From the NCBI RefSeq assembly GCF_006345815.1, contig NZ_VCIG01000042.1, positions 365,864 to 429,863 of the forward strand: a stretch of DNA of 64,000 nucleotides, given 5' to 3'. Of the stretch, positions 1-8,339 are shown piece by piece. A model generated the notes under the pieces. The model did not search any database and was not told the DNA's origin. It was given only the letters and a program-made list of their open reading frames with translations. Position numbers and translations under genes: made by a program. The DNA comes from Ochrobactrum sp. CGA5. Its GTDB lineage: Bacteria > Pseudomonadota > Alphaproteobacteria > Rhizobiales > Rhizobiaceae. How positions within the stretch are numbered: position 1 is the first letter of the stretch; each line of letters opens with the position of its first letter.

Positions 1-1
1 C

Positions 2-613
2 ATCTACTCAACCATGATCACACTGGCGCTGGCACAGATGTTCTTCTTCTTCTGCCTGCAGGCGGCCTTCACCCATGGCGAAGACGGGTTGCAGGGCGTA
101 CCACGTGGCTATCTCTTTGGTATCATTGATCTCAACCAGCCGATGAACATGTATTATCTGGTGCTTGCACTGTTCATGCTTGGAGTCTTTGCCATCTGGC
201 GCATCATCAATTCGCCCTTCGGCATGATTCTTAAATCTGTGCGTGAGAATGAAAGCCGTGCCGTTTCACTGGGCTATTCCGTCAATCACTACAAACTCGC
301 AGCCTTTGTGATGTCGGCAGCACTTGCTGGACTTGCAGGCGGCATGAAGGCACTCGTCTTCCAGTTTGCAACATTGACGGATGTGGGCTGGCAAATGTCA
401 GGCGAAGTGATCCTGATGGCGTTGCTCGGGGGCATCGGAACGCTCATCGGACCCATCGTCGGCGCAGCCTTCGTCGTCGCACTGCAAAACTATCTCGCAA
501 CGTCAGACTTCCCCGTGACAATCGTCACCGGAATCATCTTCATGGCATGCGTCCTCCTATTCCGAAAAGGGATCGTGGGTGAATTTTACGCCTGGTTTGA
601 GCGGAGGAGATAG
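2..613 (+). CDS. livM: Branched-chain amino acid ABC transporter permease, LivM type (5' truncated)
   Basis: Inner-membrane permease of a high-affinity hydrophobic amino acid importer. The frame is open from base 2, before the first ATG at 14, and the opening residues YSTMITLALAQMFF are the interior of a LivM protein, so the gene begins outside the window. About 200 C-terminal residues are present, with several hydrophobic segments and the conserved permease loop near residues 95-150 (YKLAAFVMSAALAGLAGG, then LLGGIGTLIGPIVGAA). It ends at TAG two bases before the next gene, whose ribosome site lies in its last codons, so the two are cotranscribed. The substrate cannot be told from this part; LivM homologues also move urea, amides and other compounds. 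Confidence 0.9.
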   Translation: MYSTMITLALAQMFFFFCLQAAFTHGEDGLQGVPRGYLFGIIDLNQPMNMYYLVLALFMLGVFAIWRIINSPFGMILKSVRENESRAVSLGYSVNHYKLAAFVMSAALAGLAGGMKALVFQFATLTDVGWQMSGEVILMALLGGIGTLIGPIVGAAFVVALQNYLATSDFPVTIVTGIIFMACVLLFRKGIVGEFYAWFERRR

Positions 614-615
614 CC

Positions 616-1095
616 ATGACAAAGGCCTTACCTATCTATCGCACTCGTGTTTCAAGCGAATGGATCGACTATAACGGTCATATGGGAGACTACGCTTACG
701 GCATCGTTTTTTCCGATGCTGCAACCGCCTATATGGACAGGATAGGAATCGATGCTGCTTATCGGCAGGCCAACGCGGCCACGCTCTATACGCTTGATAG
801 TCGCATTGGATATCTGAAAGAATGTCATGTAGATGAAATATTGCAGGTAGAGCTGGTCTTGGTCGATGCCGATCACAAGCGGTTGCATGTTTTCATGAAA
901 TTGCTCAATGCGGATGGAGAAATACTGGCGTTCTGCGAACAACTCTTGATGCATGTCGGTCGCGAGAGCGGGCATCCACGGGCTACAGACATGCCGCAAG
1001 AAGTGCAAGACATCATATTAGCAGACCTTAAATGCTCGAGGCTTGTTGAGAAGCCAGAGTGGATTAACAGCCGGATTGGCCTCAGAAGAAATTAG
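616..1095 (+). CDS. Hotdog-fold acyl-CoA thioesterase (4HBT-like)
   Basis: A 159-residue hotdog thioesterase. The motif WIDYNGHMGDYAYG near residues 17-30 matches the Asp/His-containing catalytic helix of the 4-hydroxybenzoyl-CoA thioesterase group. It starts 2 bases after the LivM-like gene, with GGAG just upstream inside that gene, so it is the last gene of an operon that enters from the left. Proteins of this look occur with carnitine and betaine catabolism genes, where they hydrolyse betainyl-CoA; that is only a suggestion here because the rest of the operon is not visible. The family call is good, the substrate unknown. Confidence 0.75.
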   Translation: MTKALPIYRTRVSSEWIDYNGHMGDYAYGIVFSDAATAYMDRIGIDAAYRQANAATLYTLDSRIGYLKECHVDEILQVELVLVDADHKRLHVFMKLLNADGEILAFCEQLLMHVGRESGHPRATDMPQEVQDIILADLKCSRLVEKPEWINSRIGLRRN

Positions 1096-1429
1096 CTTTA
1101 GCCAACATACTCTCCGGCGTATCTACGATGTGCTTCGGTCCTGTGAACCCAAGCGGCTGGTTCGTACCTTCCAATGCTAGAGTGAGACGCTTCAGGTTGA
1201 TGTTGTCCCGATAAGCTAACCCATAACTGATGAAAGTTCCTTGGCAAGTGGGTTGAAATGATATCGAAAGCTGGTGAGGATGCGTTCTGTTTGAAATTTA
1301 TGTGATCCAAATTAAATCTGCCTACGTATTATATAGCAAGAATAATTAGTTTCCTTTCGCAACATGGCATATGAAGGCTCGGTATAGCTTTTGGCTTCTT
1401 CAAACCTGAGCGTATGGGGTTCAGCACGA
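1096..1429. other. Intergenic region with sigma-factor promoter and possible gene remnant
   Basis: The right half holds the promoter of the sigma factor gene. On the minus strand a frame stays open for about 67 codons, from roughly 1290 down to a TGA at 1082-1084. Its end reads like ordinary protein (for example GTNQPLGFTGPKH) but it has no start codon or ribosome site, so it may be the tail of a decayed gene. No RNA gene was recognised. Confidence 0.4.
1303..1330 (+). promoter_or_regulatory. Candidate ECF (RpoE-type) promoter upstream of the sigma gene
   Basis: TGATCC at 1303-1308, 16 bases, then CGTATT at 1325-1330, about 100 bases before the sigma factor start. The same -35 element and exact spacing recur upstream of the FAD oxidoreductase operon at 7433-7406. 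TGATCC is the known -35 sequence of Rhodobacter RpoE-type sigma factors, so autoregulation is likely. Confidence 0.75.
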
Positions 1430-2005
1430 ATGGACGAACCGGCCGCCTATGAAAGTGAGCCATCAATGGAGGAATTGATGCAGGCGGTTGGTTCGCGGCG
1501 CGACGTGGACGCATTCGAGGCAATTTTCAGACATTATGCGCCTCGGGTGAAGGCCTATATGGCGAAACTATCTGCAGATACGCAAACAGCGGAAGAGCTG
1601 ATGCAAGAAACGATGATTACGGTCTGGAACAAGGCTGACCAGTTTGATTCTTCCAAAGGAGCAGTGTCGACCTGGATTTTCACTATCGCCCGTAACCAGC
1701 GCATTGACGCGCTGCGACGCGACCGTCGGCCAGAAGTTGATCCGACAGATCCGGTCTTCATGCCTGATGAGGATCAACCAGCGGACTTGAAAGTCGCTAA
1801 CCAGCAATCCGCCAAGGAGTTACGTGCTGCCATGGCAACTCTACCCAAAGAGCAATACATTTTGCTGGAACTCGCCTATTTCGACGAACATCCGCATAGC
1901 GCTATAGCCAAGAAGCTGAATCTGCCGCTTGGCACGGTTAAATCCCGTCTGCGATTGGCATTCACCAAATTGCGCGCAGCGCTCGATAATTCGGGGGTGC
2001 ACTGA
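1430..2005 (+). CDS. rpoE: ECF RNA polymerase sigma factor, RpoE type (ChrR-paired)
   Basis: A 191-residue extracytoplasmic-function sigma factor. Region 2 lies at about residues 20-90 (FEAIFRHYAPRVKAYMAKL, then WIFTIARNQRIDALR). Region 4 lies at about 125-180, with the helix-turn-helix NLPLGTVKSRLRLAF. The ATG at 1430 is preferred over an upstream TTG at 1391, since MDEPAAYESEPSMEELM is a usual N-terminus for this group. Its stop overlaps the ATG of the anti-sigma gene by one base (TGATG), so the two are translationally coupled. In Rhodobacter sphaeroides the paired RpoE responds to singlet oxygen. The shared promoter motif here suggests it drives itself and the operon at 7366-2693. Confidence 0.92.
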   Translation: MDEPAAYESEPSMEELMQAVGSRRDVDAFEAIFRHYAPRVKAYMAKLSADTQTAEELMQETMITVWNKADQFDSSKGAVSTWIFTIARNQRIDALRRDRRPEVDPTDPVFMPDEDQPADLKVANQQSAKELRAAMATLPKEQYILLELAYFDEHPHSAIAKKLNLPLGTVKSRLRLAFTKLRAALDNSGVH

Positions 2006-2664
2006 TGGATATCAAACATCATCTGAGCGACGAACTCCTCTCAAGCTACGCTACAGGCGTGCTGTCAGAAGGCTGGAGCATTGCTGTTGCGACCCATCTT
2101 GCGCTTTGCCCTGCCTGCCGCTCAAGGCTTAAACAGTTTGAACAGATTGGCGGGCAGCTGCTTGAAACAGTTGAGCCGCAGAAACTCGAACCAGGCACAT
2201 GGGACAGTTTCAAAGACAGGCTCCAGAAAACAACGCAATCAATGGCAAATCCGGCGCCAAGCGCCGAAATAAAACTGCCTGCTATAATACCGGAACCGCT
2301 GCGGTCCTATGTTGGCGGCGACTTGCCAGATCTGAAGTGGAAAACACTTGGCCGGGGTGCCTATCAAGTGCCAATTGAAACACGTGATAGCGAAACACAG
2401 GTTCGCCTATTGCGAATTCCGGCAGGGAAACCTGTGCCAGAGCATGGGCATGGAGGGCGCGAACTGACATTGGTTCTGAGCGGCAGTTTCCATGACGGAA
2501 CCGGGATATTTGCACGCGGGGATATTGAGGAAGCGGATGCTGATCTCGTGCACCAGCCGATTGCTTCACCGGATGGCGATTGCATCTGCCTTGCCGTGAC
2601 CGACGCTCCGCTCAAATTCCAGAGCTTGTTTATGCGGTTCGTGCAGCCATTGATTGGCATCTAG
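2005..2664 (+). CDS. chrR: Anti-sigma factor ChrR, zinc-binding domain plus cupin
   Basis: A 219-residue cytoplasmic anti-sigma factor that holds the preceding sigma factor inactive. The N-terminal zinc domain has H6, H31, C35 and C38, the same ligands and numbering as Rhodobacter ChrR. The C-terminal cupin keeps H147, H149, E153 and H183, matching the second zinc site of ChrR with a constant offset of six. All metal ligands are present, so the protein should be functional. Known ChrR proteins release the sigma factor when singlet oxygen or certain peroxides arise, and the cupin is needed for that response. It is the last gene on this strand before the convergent TspO gene. Confidence 0.93.
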   Translation: MDIKHHLSDELLSSYATGVLSEGWSIAVATHLALCPACRSRLKQFEQIGGQLLETVEPQKLEPGTWDSFKDRLQKTTQSMANPAPSAEIKLPAIIPEPLRSYVGGDLPDLKWKTLGRGAYQVPIETRDSETQVRLLRIPAGKPVPEHGHGGRELTLVLSGSFHDGTGIFARGDIEEADADLVHQPIASPDGDCICLAVTDAPLKFQSLFMRFVQPLIGI

Positions 2665-2692
2665 AGAAAAGCCTGTAAATATGCCTTTCTTG

Positions 2693-3145
2693 TTAGTTCA
2701 AAACGACGATTGCCGCATTCAAGGCCGTCGCAAGCGATAACCATATCAAGTACGGCACAAATAGCAGTGCCGATATACGATCTGGCTGCCAAGCACGAAT
2801 TATAAACAAAAGCGCGCAGAACCAGACGCCGATGATCACGACAAGCCCCAGCCCGGTCATATGTGCCCCGAAGAAAATCGGCGACCATATGAAGTTCAAC
2901 ACCATTTGGGCAATCCATGGTCCGCGACGCTGCCAACCGCTATCGCTTAACCATGTACGCCAGCCCGCAAAGGCAATGAAAACATAGAGTACTGTCCAGA
3001 TAGGACCAAATGCACCATTGGGCGGAGTAAACCAAGGCTTCTCAAGCGATGCATACCAGTCACCCGGCGGAAAGCCGATACCGATTCCCATTCCGACGAC
3101 GATAATCACCAAAACAAAGACGGTCAGAAGACCAAGCTTTTGCAT
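2693..3145 (-). CDS. tspO: TspO/MBR family membrane protein
   Basis: A 150-residue protein with five predicted membrane segments and the tryptophan-rich TspO signature: SLEKPWFTPPNGAFGPIWTVLY near residues 30-52, and later W-rich QMVLNFIWSPIFF. TspO proteins bind porphyrins and influence tetrapyrrole and light or oxidative-stress responses. The ATG at 3145 is chosen because the family begins there and a GGAGCAGG ribosome site precedes it; a longer upstream frame overlaps the previous gene. It is the last gene of the six-gene minus-strand operon, 14 bases after the DUF2177 gene. A link to singlet oxygen, made by porphyrins in light, fits the sigma factor next door. Confidence 0.9.
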   Translation of the reverse strand: MQKLGLLTVFVLVIIVVGMGIGIGFPPGDWYASLEKPWFTPPNGAFGPIWTVLYVFIAFAGWRTWLSDSGWQRRGPWIAQMVLNFIWSPIFFGAHMTGLGLVVIIGVWFCALLFIIRAWQPDRISALLFVPYLIWLSLATALNAAIVVLN

Positions 3146-3159
3146 ATACCTGCTCCAGT

Positions 3160-3564
3160 TTATCCACTGACCCGTGAAGTTACCCAATAGCCGATGTAAG
3201 CAGATGTGGCAGAGAGAACGGTACCCCAAATCATGTCTGCTATAGTCAGCGACCAAGACCAGTTTTTCAAGGTGGCCTGATTGGTCAGGTCATAAGTGGC
3301 ATAGGCGATGAACCCCAACAACGCACCATGAAGAAGGGTGACTGTACCGCTACTTGCCAGAAGTCCCGGCCTGACCGCAAAGAAGACCAGCCCGAAGACA
3401 AAAATCACATAGAAAACAACAGCAGGCGCCGGCCGAAATCCAGACATCATCATATCGCCCATAACAGGCCGATAGATAATATTGGCCATATTGGAGAGCC
3501 AGATGGAGTCGATAGCCAGAAACGCAACCGCTGTTGCCATATAGGCAATAAGATAGTCCTTCAT
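3160..3564 (-). CDS. DUF2177 family membrane protein
   Basis: A 134-residue protein with four hydrophobic segments and the DUF2177 pattern: an early LAIDSIWLSNMA and later YATYDLTNQATLKNWS around residues 90-105. No biochemical role is established for this family. The ATG at 3564 (MKDYLIAYMATAVA) gives a family-typical start; an upstream in-frame start would overlap the DUF2147 gene. It sits 14 bases after that gene and 14 before tspO in the operon starting at 7366. Genes of this family often accompany cyclopropane synthase, DUF1365 and DUF1295 genes in alphaproteobacteria, which suggests a membrane-lipid or photooxidative stress role. Confidence 0.8.
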   Translation of the reverse strand: MKDYLIAYMATAVAFLAIDSIWLSNMANIIYRPVMGDMMMSGFRPAPAVVFYVIFVFGLVFFAVRPGLLASSGTVTLLHGALLGFIAYATYDLTNQATLKNWSWSLTIADMIWGTVLSATSAYIGYWVTSRVSG

Positions 3565-3578
3565 CTCAACCAACTTTC

Positions 3579-3947
3579 TTATTTTATGCGCGTCCAGCCT
3601 ACACTCCGACACAGGAGGCCAGCCAGAACACATCCGTTGGAGGTCATGTTGTCACCGTTAATTTTCACTTTGATTTTGTAGGTTAGGTTGCGTTGCGGAT
3701 CGAAAGCTGTGCCTGCATATTGCCCGCTCGCAGTCTCATTAATGCTCATAACCAACTGATCTCCGGCTTTTTCTCTTGGTGTTCCGGGCTTGATCCAAGT
3801 GTTGGTGGCGCAGATGTCCTTGCCACATCCGACAATTTGTACCCGTGCTTTGCCATCCCCGCGCGCCCAGTTACCGTTGATTTCGCCCGCTTGCGCAGCA
3901 AATGGAAGCAACATTGTCATTACGCTGACCGTCAGTATCCATTTCAT
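3579..3947 (-). CDS. Exported DUF2147 family protein
   Basis: A 122-residue protein with a clear signal peptide (MKWILTVSVMTMLLPFAAQA, cleavage after residue 20). The mature part has the small beta-rich DUF2147 fold: GNWARGDGKARVQI near residues 25-38, and four cysteines that could form two disulfides. DUF2147 proteins are periplasmic with no settled function. The start at 3947 follows from the signal peptide; the longer open frame upstream lies in the cyclopropane synthase gene. It begins 28 bases after that gene and is in the same operon. Confidence 0.8.
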   Translation of the reverse strand: MKWILTVSVMTMLLPFAAQAGEINGNWARGDGKARVQIVGCGKDICATNTWIKPGTPREKAGDQLVMSINETASGQYAGTAFDPQRNLTYKIKVKINGDNMTSNGCVLAGLLCRSVGWTRIK

Positions 3948-3975
3948 CGGCGCATTCCCTATTCGTGGACTGGAT

Positions 3976-5208
3976 TTACGCATGCTCAATAGTATAGAGG
4001 CCGACATTGATAGCACCTTCCTCGAAACCACCTTCGCAATAGCAAAGGTAATACTCCCAAAGCCTCCGAAACCTGGTGTCAAAACCAAGCTTCTCGATTT
4101 CGGGCCAATTGGAGATGAAACGATGACGCCATTCGGCAAGAGTCCGAGCATAGGAATGGCCAAAGTGTTCGATGTCTTTTACAACAAGTCCAGACTTCAA
4201 CAGATTGCGCTCAAGCACTTTATCGGAAGGCAGAAAGCCGCCCGGAAAGATAAATTTCTGGATGAAGTCAGCCTTGCGGCGATAATTTTCATAACGCAGA
4301 TGTTCAATTGAAATGATCTGTAGAACAGCGCGGCCACCCGGCGTTAAACAACGCTTCATAGTTGCGAAATATTCCGGCCAATAGGCTTCACCAACGGCCT
4401 CGAACATCTCTATAGAGACAATCCTATCAAACTGTCCTTCTACATCACGGTAATCCTGCAACCGAAGATCAACATCATGCTTCCGGTCTGCTTGCGCTAC
4501 GGTTTGCTTTGCCCATGCAAGCTGTGACGGTGACAGGGTGATACCGGTTACTTGAGCTCCATGATGCGTCGCCAGAAACGTTGCCAGAGCGCCCCAGCCG
4601 CAACCGATCTCAAGAACTTTTTCGCCGCCCTCAAGTGCGAGTTTGTCCGCTATACGCTGCAATTTATACCGTTGCGCGCTTTCCAGGCTTTGCGTTTCCT
4701 CATTCCATATCGCGGATGAATAAAGCATCGAAGGATCGAGCCAGCGGCGATAAAAATCATTGCCGAGATCATAGTGGGCTTCGATGTTGCGCCGGCTGCC
4801 ACGACGCGTGTTTGCATTGAAAAGATGTGCGATACGGTGCAGCGTCCGCATCCAGAATGAACCGCGTAAAGTCGAGAGTAGTGTGTTTCGATTGCGTGCC
4901 GCAAAGCGGATGACCGCGGTTAGATCGGGTGACGTCCATTCGCCTTCAATATAGGCTTGCGCAAAGCCAATATCGCCGCCTGTCAGCAGGCGACGCAGGC
5001 AGCGCCAGCTCTTGATTATTATTTTCGCATCGGGTCCGGCGAGGCTGCCTTGAGCAGACATTACTTGTCCCGACGGTAGGACTAGTATCAGTCGCCCATG
5101 ATGCACCTGATGGATTAATCGACGCAAAAGACGCCCCGAAGGGCTTAAACCGGAATGGCTGCGCGAGTTGGAGGCAGGAAGCGGAGAGGTCTCATTGATA
5201 TGACTCAT
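3976..5208 (-). CDS. cfa: Cyclopropane-fatty-acyl-phospholipid synthase family methyltransferase
   Basis: A 410-residue SAM-dependent enzyme that methylates double bonds of membrane phospholipid acyl chains. The SAM-binding motif VLEIGCGWGALATFLA lies near residues 190-205, preceded by the family sequence EAHYDLGNDFYRRWLD and followed by VSIEMFEAVGEAYW. All features of the Cfa family are intact. It starts four bases inside the end of the DUF1365 gene (ATGA-type overlap). In Rhodobacter a Cfa-like methylase controlled by RpoE acts in furan fatty acid synthesis; the same neighbours here make that product possible, though a cyclopropane product cannot be excluded. Confidence 0.9.
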   Translation of the reverse strand: MSHINETSPLPASNSRSHSGLSPSGRLLRRLIHQVHHGRLILVLPSGQVMSAQGSLAGPDAKIIIKSWRCLRRLLTGGDIGFAQAYIEGEWTSPDLTAVIRFAARNRNTLLSTLRGSFWMRTLHRIAHLFNANTRRGSRRNIEAHYDLGNDFYRRWLDPSMLYSSAIWNEETQSLESAQRYKLQRIADKLALEGGEKVLEIGCGWGALATFLATHHGAQVTGITLSPSQLAWAKQTVAQADRKHDVDLRLQDYRDVEGQFDRIVSIEMFEAVGEAYWPEYFATMKRCLTPGGRAVLQIISIEHLRYENYRRKADFIQKFIFPGGFLPSDKVLERNLLKSGLVVKDIEHFGHSYARTLAEWRHRFISNWPEIEKLGFDTRFRRLWEYYLCYCEGGFEEGAINVGLYTIEHA

Positions 5209-6014
5209 ACAGCCTTACTCCTTTGCCGAGACGGCTCTCGGCGTATATGTGTGATCGGATCTTGTGGTGGCTGCGGGCGTTGGTGCAAGCCAATGCCCTT
5301 CAACCAGATTCTCAGGGCTTCCCAGTGGATCCCGCCAACCACTTTCAATGTAAGAAACGGTATTGCAAGGAAGGCACGCAACAATGCGGCGTCGCTCAGT
5401 TCGACCCGCCGCGCAAGATGACGAGCTGTTAGCAGCAGGCCCTCGTCGTCAAAGCAATTGATGCGTATGGAGAGCTTGTCTGTCGGTGGCGTGACCTCAA
5501 ACTCGTATCGCAGTCTCATATCCAGAAATGGCGAGACGTAGAACGCTTTGTCACAGATTTGCACAATACGTTCGCTCGAATGGGCTTCGACAAGGATCAT
5601 ATAGCCGTGGCGTTGGCGAAAGGTGTTATCAACCTCCCAGAGGATGGCTACAAGCTCCTCACTACGATTATAGCAAAAGAAAACGCTGAGCGGATTGAAA
5701 GCCCAGCCAGCAATCCTTGGCATGGTCAACAAGCGGATGGCACCACCATCCGGTTCTGTTCCTGCTGCACGCATAGCGCGTTCCACTTGCTCGCGCAGTG
5801 GTGCGGCCGATCCATCTCCTCTGTCTTTTCTGTAGAAAGAAAACAGGTTGAAACAGTCGAGCGAAAACAGCTTCAATTGATGATCAAGTGCTTCCAACTC
5901 GTCGAGATCAAGCAGCAGCGAATAGATCTTATATGCCAGCTTGTGAGCCTTCGGCCGCAGACGAGCATGCGTCACATAGCCGGGGAACAGTGCTGACCGG
6001 AAGCTTTCGGTCAT
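5205..6014 (-). CDS. DUF1365 family protein
   Basis: A 269-residue protein starting MTESFRSALFPGYVTHARL, the usual DUF1365 beginning; the open frame extends 23 codons further upstream into the oxidoreductase gene, which is not used. Family motifs seen are FNPLSVFFCYN (near 100-112) and the strand YVSPFLDMRLRYEFEV. Its ATG overlaps the stop of the FAD oxidoreductase (ATGA) and its end overlaps the Cfa start, so the three are tightly coupled. DUF1365 nearly always sits between an FAD oxidoreductase and a Cfa-like enzyme and is presumed to act with them on membrane acyl chains; its reaction is not known. Confidence 0.85.
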   Translation of the reverse strand: MTESFRSALFPGYVTHARLRPKAHKLAYKIYSLLLDLDELEALDHQLKLFSLDCFNLFSFYRKDRGDGSAAPLREQVERAMRAAGTEPDGGAIRLLTMPRIAGWAFNPLSVFFCYNRSEELVAILWEVDNTFRQRHGYMILVEAHSSERIVQICDKAFYVSPFLDMRLRYEFEVTPPTDKLSIRINCFDDEGLLLTARHLARRVELSDAALLRAFLAIPFLTLKVVGGIHWEALRIWLKGIGLHQRPQPPQDPITHIRREPSRQRSKAV

Positions 6015-7366
6015 GCCAGCGCCCTTTCCCGAACAGGCAAAGCATGGCGAACGATGCGCGCACTTTCCTGCTCGACCCGCCATGGGCGGCGCAGCCCACC
6101 CAGATCTTCCGCCACTGCAAGACCTGCTTGAAGCCCGTCCTCATGGAAGCCAGAGCCGAAATAGGCACCGCAAAACCATGTCCGGTTCTGCCCCTGCAAT
6201 GACCAGATTTCATTCTGTGCGCGATCCGTTTCTAGATCGAAGATCGGATGCTCATAGATTTCGCGTCGGATCACAAGTTCTCCGCGTGGCGCGCGGCAGG
6301 GATTGAGCGTAACAAAAACTTCTGGCCCAGGACCCAACGGTTGCAGCCGGTTCATCCAGTAGGTAATAGATGGCTGCGTCGAGCCAGTTTCCGCATTGGT
6401 AAGATAGTTCCAGCTCGACCATGCCGCTCGACGTTTTGGCATGAGCGACGCATCGCTATGCAAAACCGCTTCATTTCGCGAATATTGAAACGCTCCGAGA
6501 ATGCGACTTTCATCCGAGCGTGGATCGGACAACATCCGCAAGGCTTGATCGGCATGAGTGGCGATCACAACTTCGTCGAAGACATGGGAAGCGCCGTTCC
6601 CATCAATCAACTCGACCGAATGTTCCAGGCGGCGCACGGATTTGACGGGCGTCGAAAGCTTGATCCGGTCTGCATAAGGCTTGGTGATACGCTTTACATA
6701 CTCCCGACTACCACCTGTTACTGTACGCCAGACAGGCCTGTCCCGAAGCGCAAGAAGACCATGATTGCAGCAGAAGCGAACGAAGCTTGCAGCTGGATAA
6801 CGCCCCACTTCCAAAGCGGGAGTGGACCATATTGCGGCCGCCATTGGGTAAAGATGATCCTCACGGAAGGCTCGACCGTAGCCATTGCGTGAAAGATAAT
6901 CATCCAGCGAAATACCGCCCATAATGCTCAGATCCTTGGGAGCATTACGATAAAACCGCAGAAGATCGCGGATCATCGACCAAAAGCGCAGACTGACCAG
7001 ATTGGAGCGCTGGGCAAGCAGACCCAAGCCGGTTCCGCCTGAATATTCATAGGCGCCACTTCCGACCGAAACGGCAAACGACATGTTCGACGCGACAGTC
7101 GGGACTTCAAGTGTGCGAAACAATGCCGTCAGGTTGGGGTAGGTCACTTCATTATAGACAATGAACCCGGTATCAACCGCGACCGGTCCGTGGATACTCT
7201 CAAACTCGACTGTATTGCTATGGCCGCCGATGCGGTTTGATGCTTCAAAAACGGTCACATCATGTCGTTGCGAAAGCAGCCACGCAGCAGACAACCCGGA
7301 AATCCCGCTGCCTATAATCGCGACCCTGAGAGGCTTTGAACTGGCCGGACGGTTGTTGATATTCAT
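6011..7366 (-). CDS. FAD-dependent NAD(P)-binding oxidoreductase (amine oxidase/desaturase-like)
   Basis: A 451-residue flavoprotein. The dinucleotide-binding motif VAIIGSGISGLSAAWLLSQ lies at about residues 15-33 and is followed by the acidic residue in VFEASNRIGGHSNTV; the C-terminal FAD contact is near WFCGAYFGSGFHEDG. It belongs to the amine-oxidase/phytoene-desaturase superfamily and to the subgroup linked with DUF1365 and Cfa. It is the first gene of the six-gene operon and has the TGATCC-N16-CGTA promoter upstream. By analogy with the Rhodobacter RpoE regulon it may oxidise methylated fatty acyl chains. The fold and context are clear, the substrate is inferred. Confidence 0.88.
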   Translation of the reverse strand: MNINNRPASSKPLRVAIIGSGISGLSAAWLLSQRHDVTVFEASNRIGGHSNTVEFESIHGPVAVDTGFIVYNEVTYPNLTALFRTLEVPTVASNMSFAVSVGSGAYEYSGGTGLGLLAQRSNLVSLRFWSMIRDLLRFYRNAPKDLSIMGGISLDDYLSRNGYGRAFREDHLYPMAAAIWSTPALEVGRYPAASFVRFCCNHGLLALRDRPVWRTVTGGSREYVKRITKPYADRIKLSTPVKSVRRLEHSVELIDGNGASHVFDEVVIATHADQALRMLSDPRSDESRILGAFQYSRNEAVLHSDASLMPKRRAAWSSWNYLTNAETGSTQPSITYWMNRLQPLGPGPEVFVTLNPCRAPRGELVIRREIYEHPIFDLETDRAQNEIWSLQGQNRTWFCGAYFGSGFHEDGLQAGLAVAEDLGGLRRPWRVEQESARIVRHALPVRERALA

Positions 7367-7405
7367 AGACCCTCACTGTGCTGAGCTTATGCTGCTTTTG
7401 ATCGT

Positions 7406-7433
7406 TTTACGTTGTGAGAGTGGCGTTGGATCA
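7406..7433 (-). promoter_or_regulatory. Candidate ECF (RpoE-type) promoter of the lipid/TspO operon
   Basis: On the minus strand TGATCC (7433-7428), 16 bases, then CGTAAA (7411-7406), about 40 bases before the FAD oxidoreductase ATG. It matches the element upstream of the sigma factor gene in sequence and spacing, which links the operon to that sigma factor. Confidence 0.78.
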
Positions 7434-7535
7434 GCAGGCTTTAAAATTTTTTTGGTTTTTCGGTTAGGTTACGAAACCAAAAGGTAAAAGCGAACGTAAG
7501 AGCTGTAGAAACGTAACATCAGCCAAAGGTCCGCC

Positions 7536-8339
7536 ATGCAACTCAGTCTGCTTTTGATTGTTGCCTTCTGTCTATCGGCCATCATGGCGCTTGCTTGGCT
7601 GATAGAACGAAAGACTGGCAAAAGCGGTTGGATCGACGCCATCTGGTCGTTTTCGGTGGGGGGTGGTTCAATCTTGGCAGTGCTGTTGGCAGATGCGACA
7701 TGGCATCGGCGGTCAGCGATACTGATCCTCATTCTGATGTGGTCGCTGCGGCTTGGCTTTCACATCGCTTGGAGAAGCATCAGGCATGGCGAAGATCCGC
7801 GTTATGCAAAGCTCATGAAGGAATGGAGGGAAAGTGCTTCCTTGCGCCTTTTCTGGTTTTTACAGACACAGGCAGTAGCAGCCTTCGTACTGGTGCTGGC
7901 AGTATATCTTGCGGCCGTCAGTCGCCCCGGCTTTCCCTATTTCTTTGATATGATCGCGACTGTAATTATCGTGATAGCTCTTGCAGGTGAAGCGTTGTCC
8001 GATGTGCAGCTGGAGCGGTTTCGCAAGACGCCAGAAGCGAAAACTGAAGTTTGCGAAACCGGACTTTGGGCTTACTCAAGGCATCCGAACTATTTCTTTG
8101 AATGGATGTTTTGGTGTGCATGGCCTCTGCTGGCAATCAACGAGTTTTGGCTGAGTTGGCTTTCGCTGCTTGCTCCAATCCAGATGTATTGGCTCTTGGT
8201 TCACGTATCGGGTATTCCTCCGCTTGAGGAACATATGGTGAAATCGCGCGGTGAAAAATTCCGAGCCCTGCAGCGGCGGGTCAATAAGTTTTTCCCCGGT
8301 CCCCGGAGAAGCTCTGAAAGACCAGTGACGCCGATATGA
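7536..8339 (+). CDS. DUF1295 (steroid 5-alpha-reductase-like) membrane protein
   Basis: A 267-residue integral membrane protein with about six to seven hydrophobic helices. The C-terminal half has the isoprenylcysteine methyltransferase/5-alpha-reductase signature: LWAYSRHPNYFFEWMFW (about residues 180-196) and a charged end with EEHMVKSRGEKFR. Members reduce or methylate lipid-like substrates using cofactors bound near that motif. It diverges from the FAD oxidoreductase operon and is a regular partner of DUF1365 and Cfa genes, so it probably completes the same lipid modification pathway. No TGATCC element was found on this strand directly upstream. Confidence 0.85.
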   Translation: MQLSLLLIVAFCLSAIMALAWLIERKTGKSGWIDAIWSFSVGGGSILAVLLADATWHRRSAILILILMWSLRLGFHIAWRSIRHGEDPRYAKLMKEWRESASLRLFWFLQTQAVAAFVLVLAVYLAAVSRPGFPYFFDMIATVIIVIALAGEALSDVQLERFRKTPEAKTEVCETGLWAYSRHPNYFFEWMFWCAWPLLAINEFWLSWLSLLAPIQMYWLLVHVSGIPPLEEHMVKSRGEKFRALQRRVNKFFPGPRRSSERPVTPI

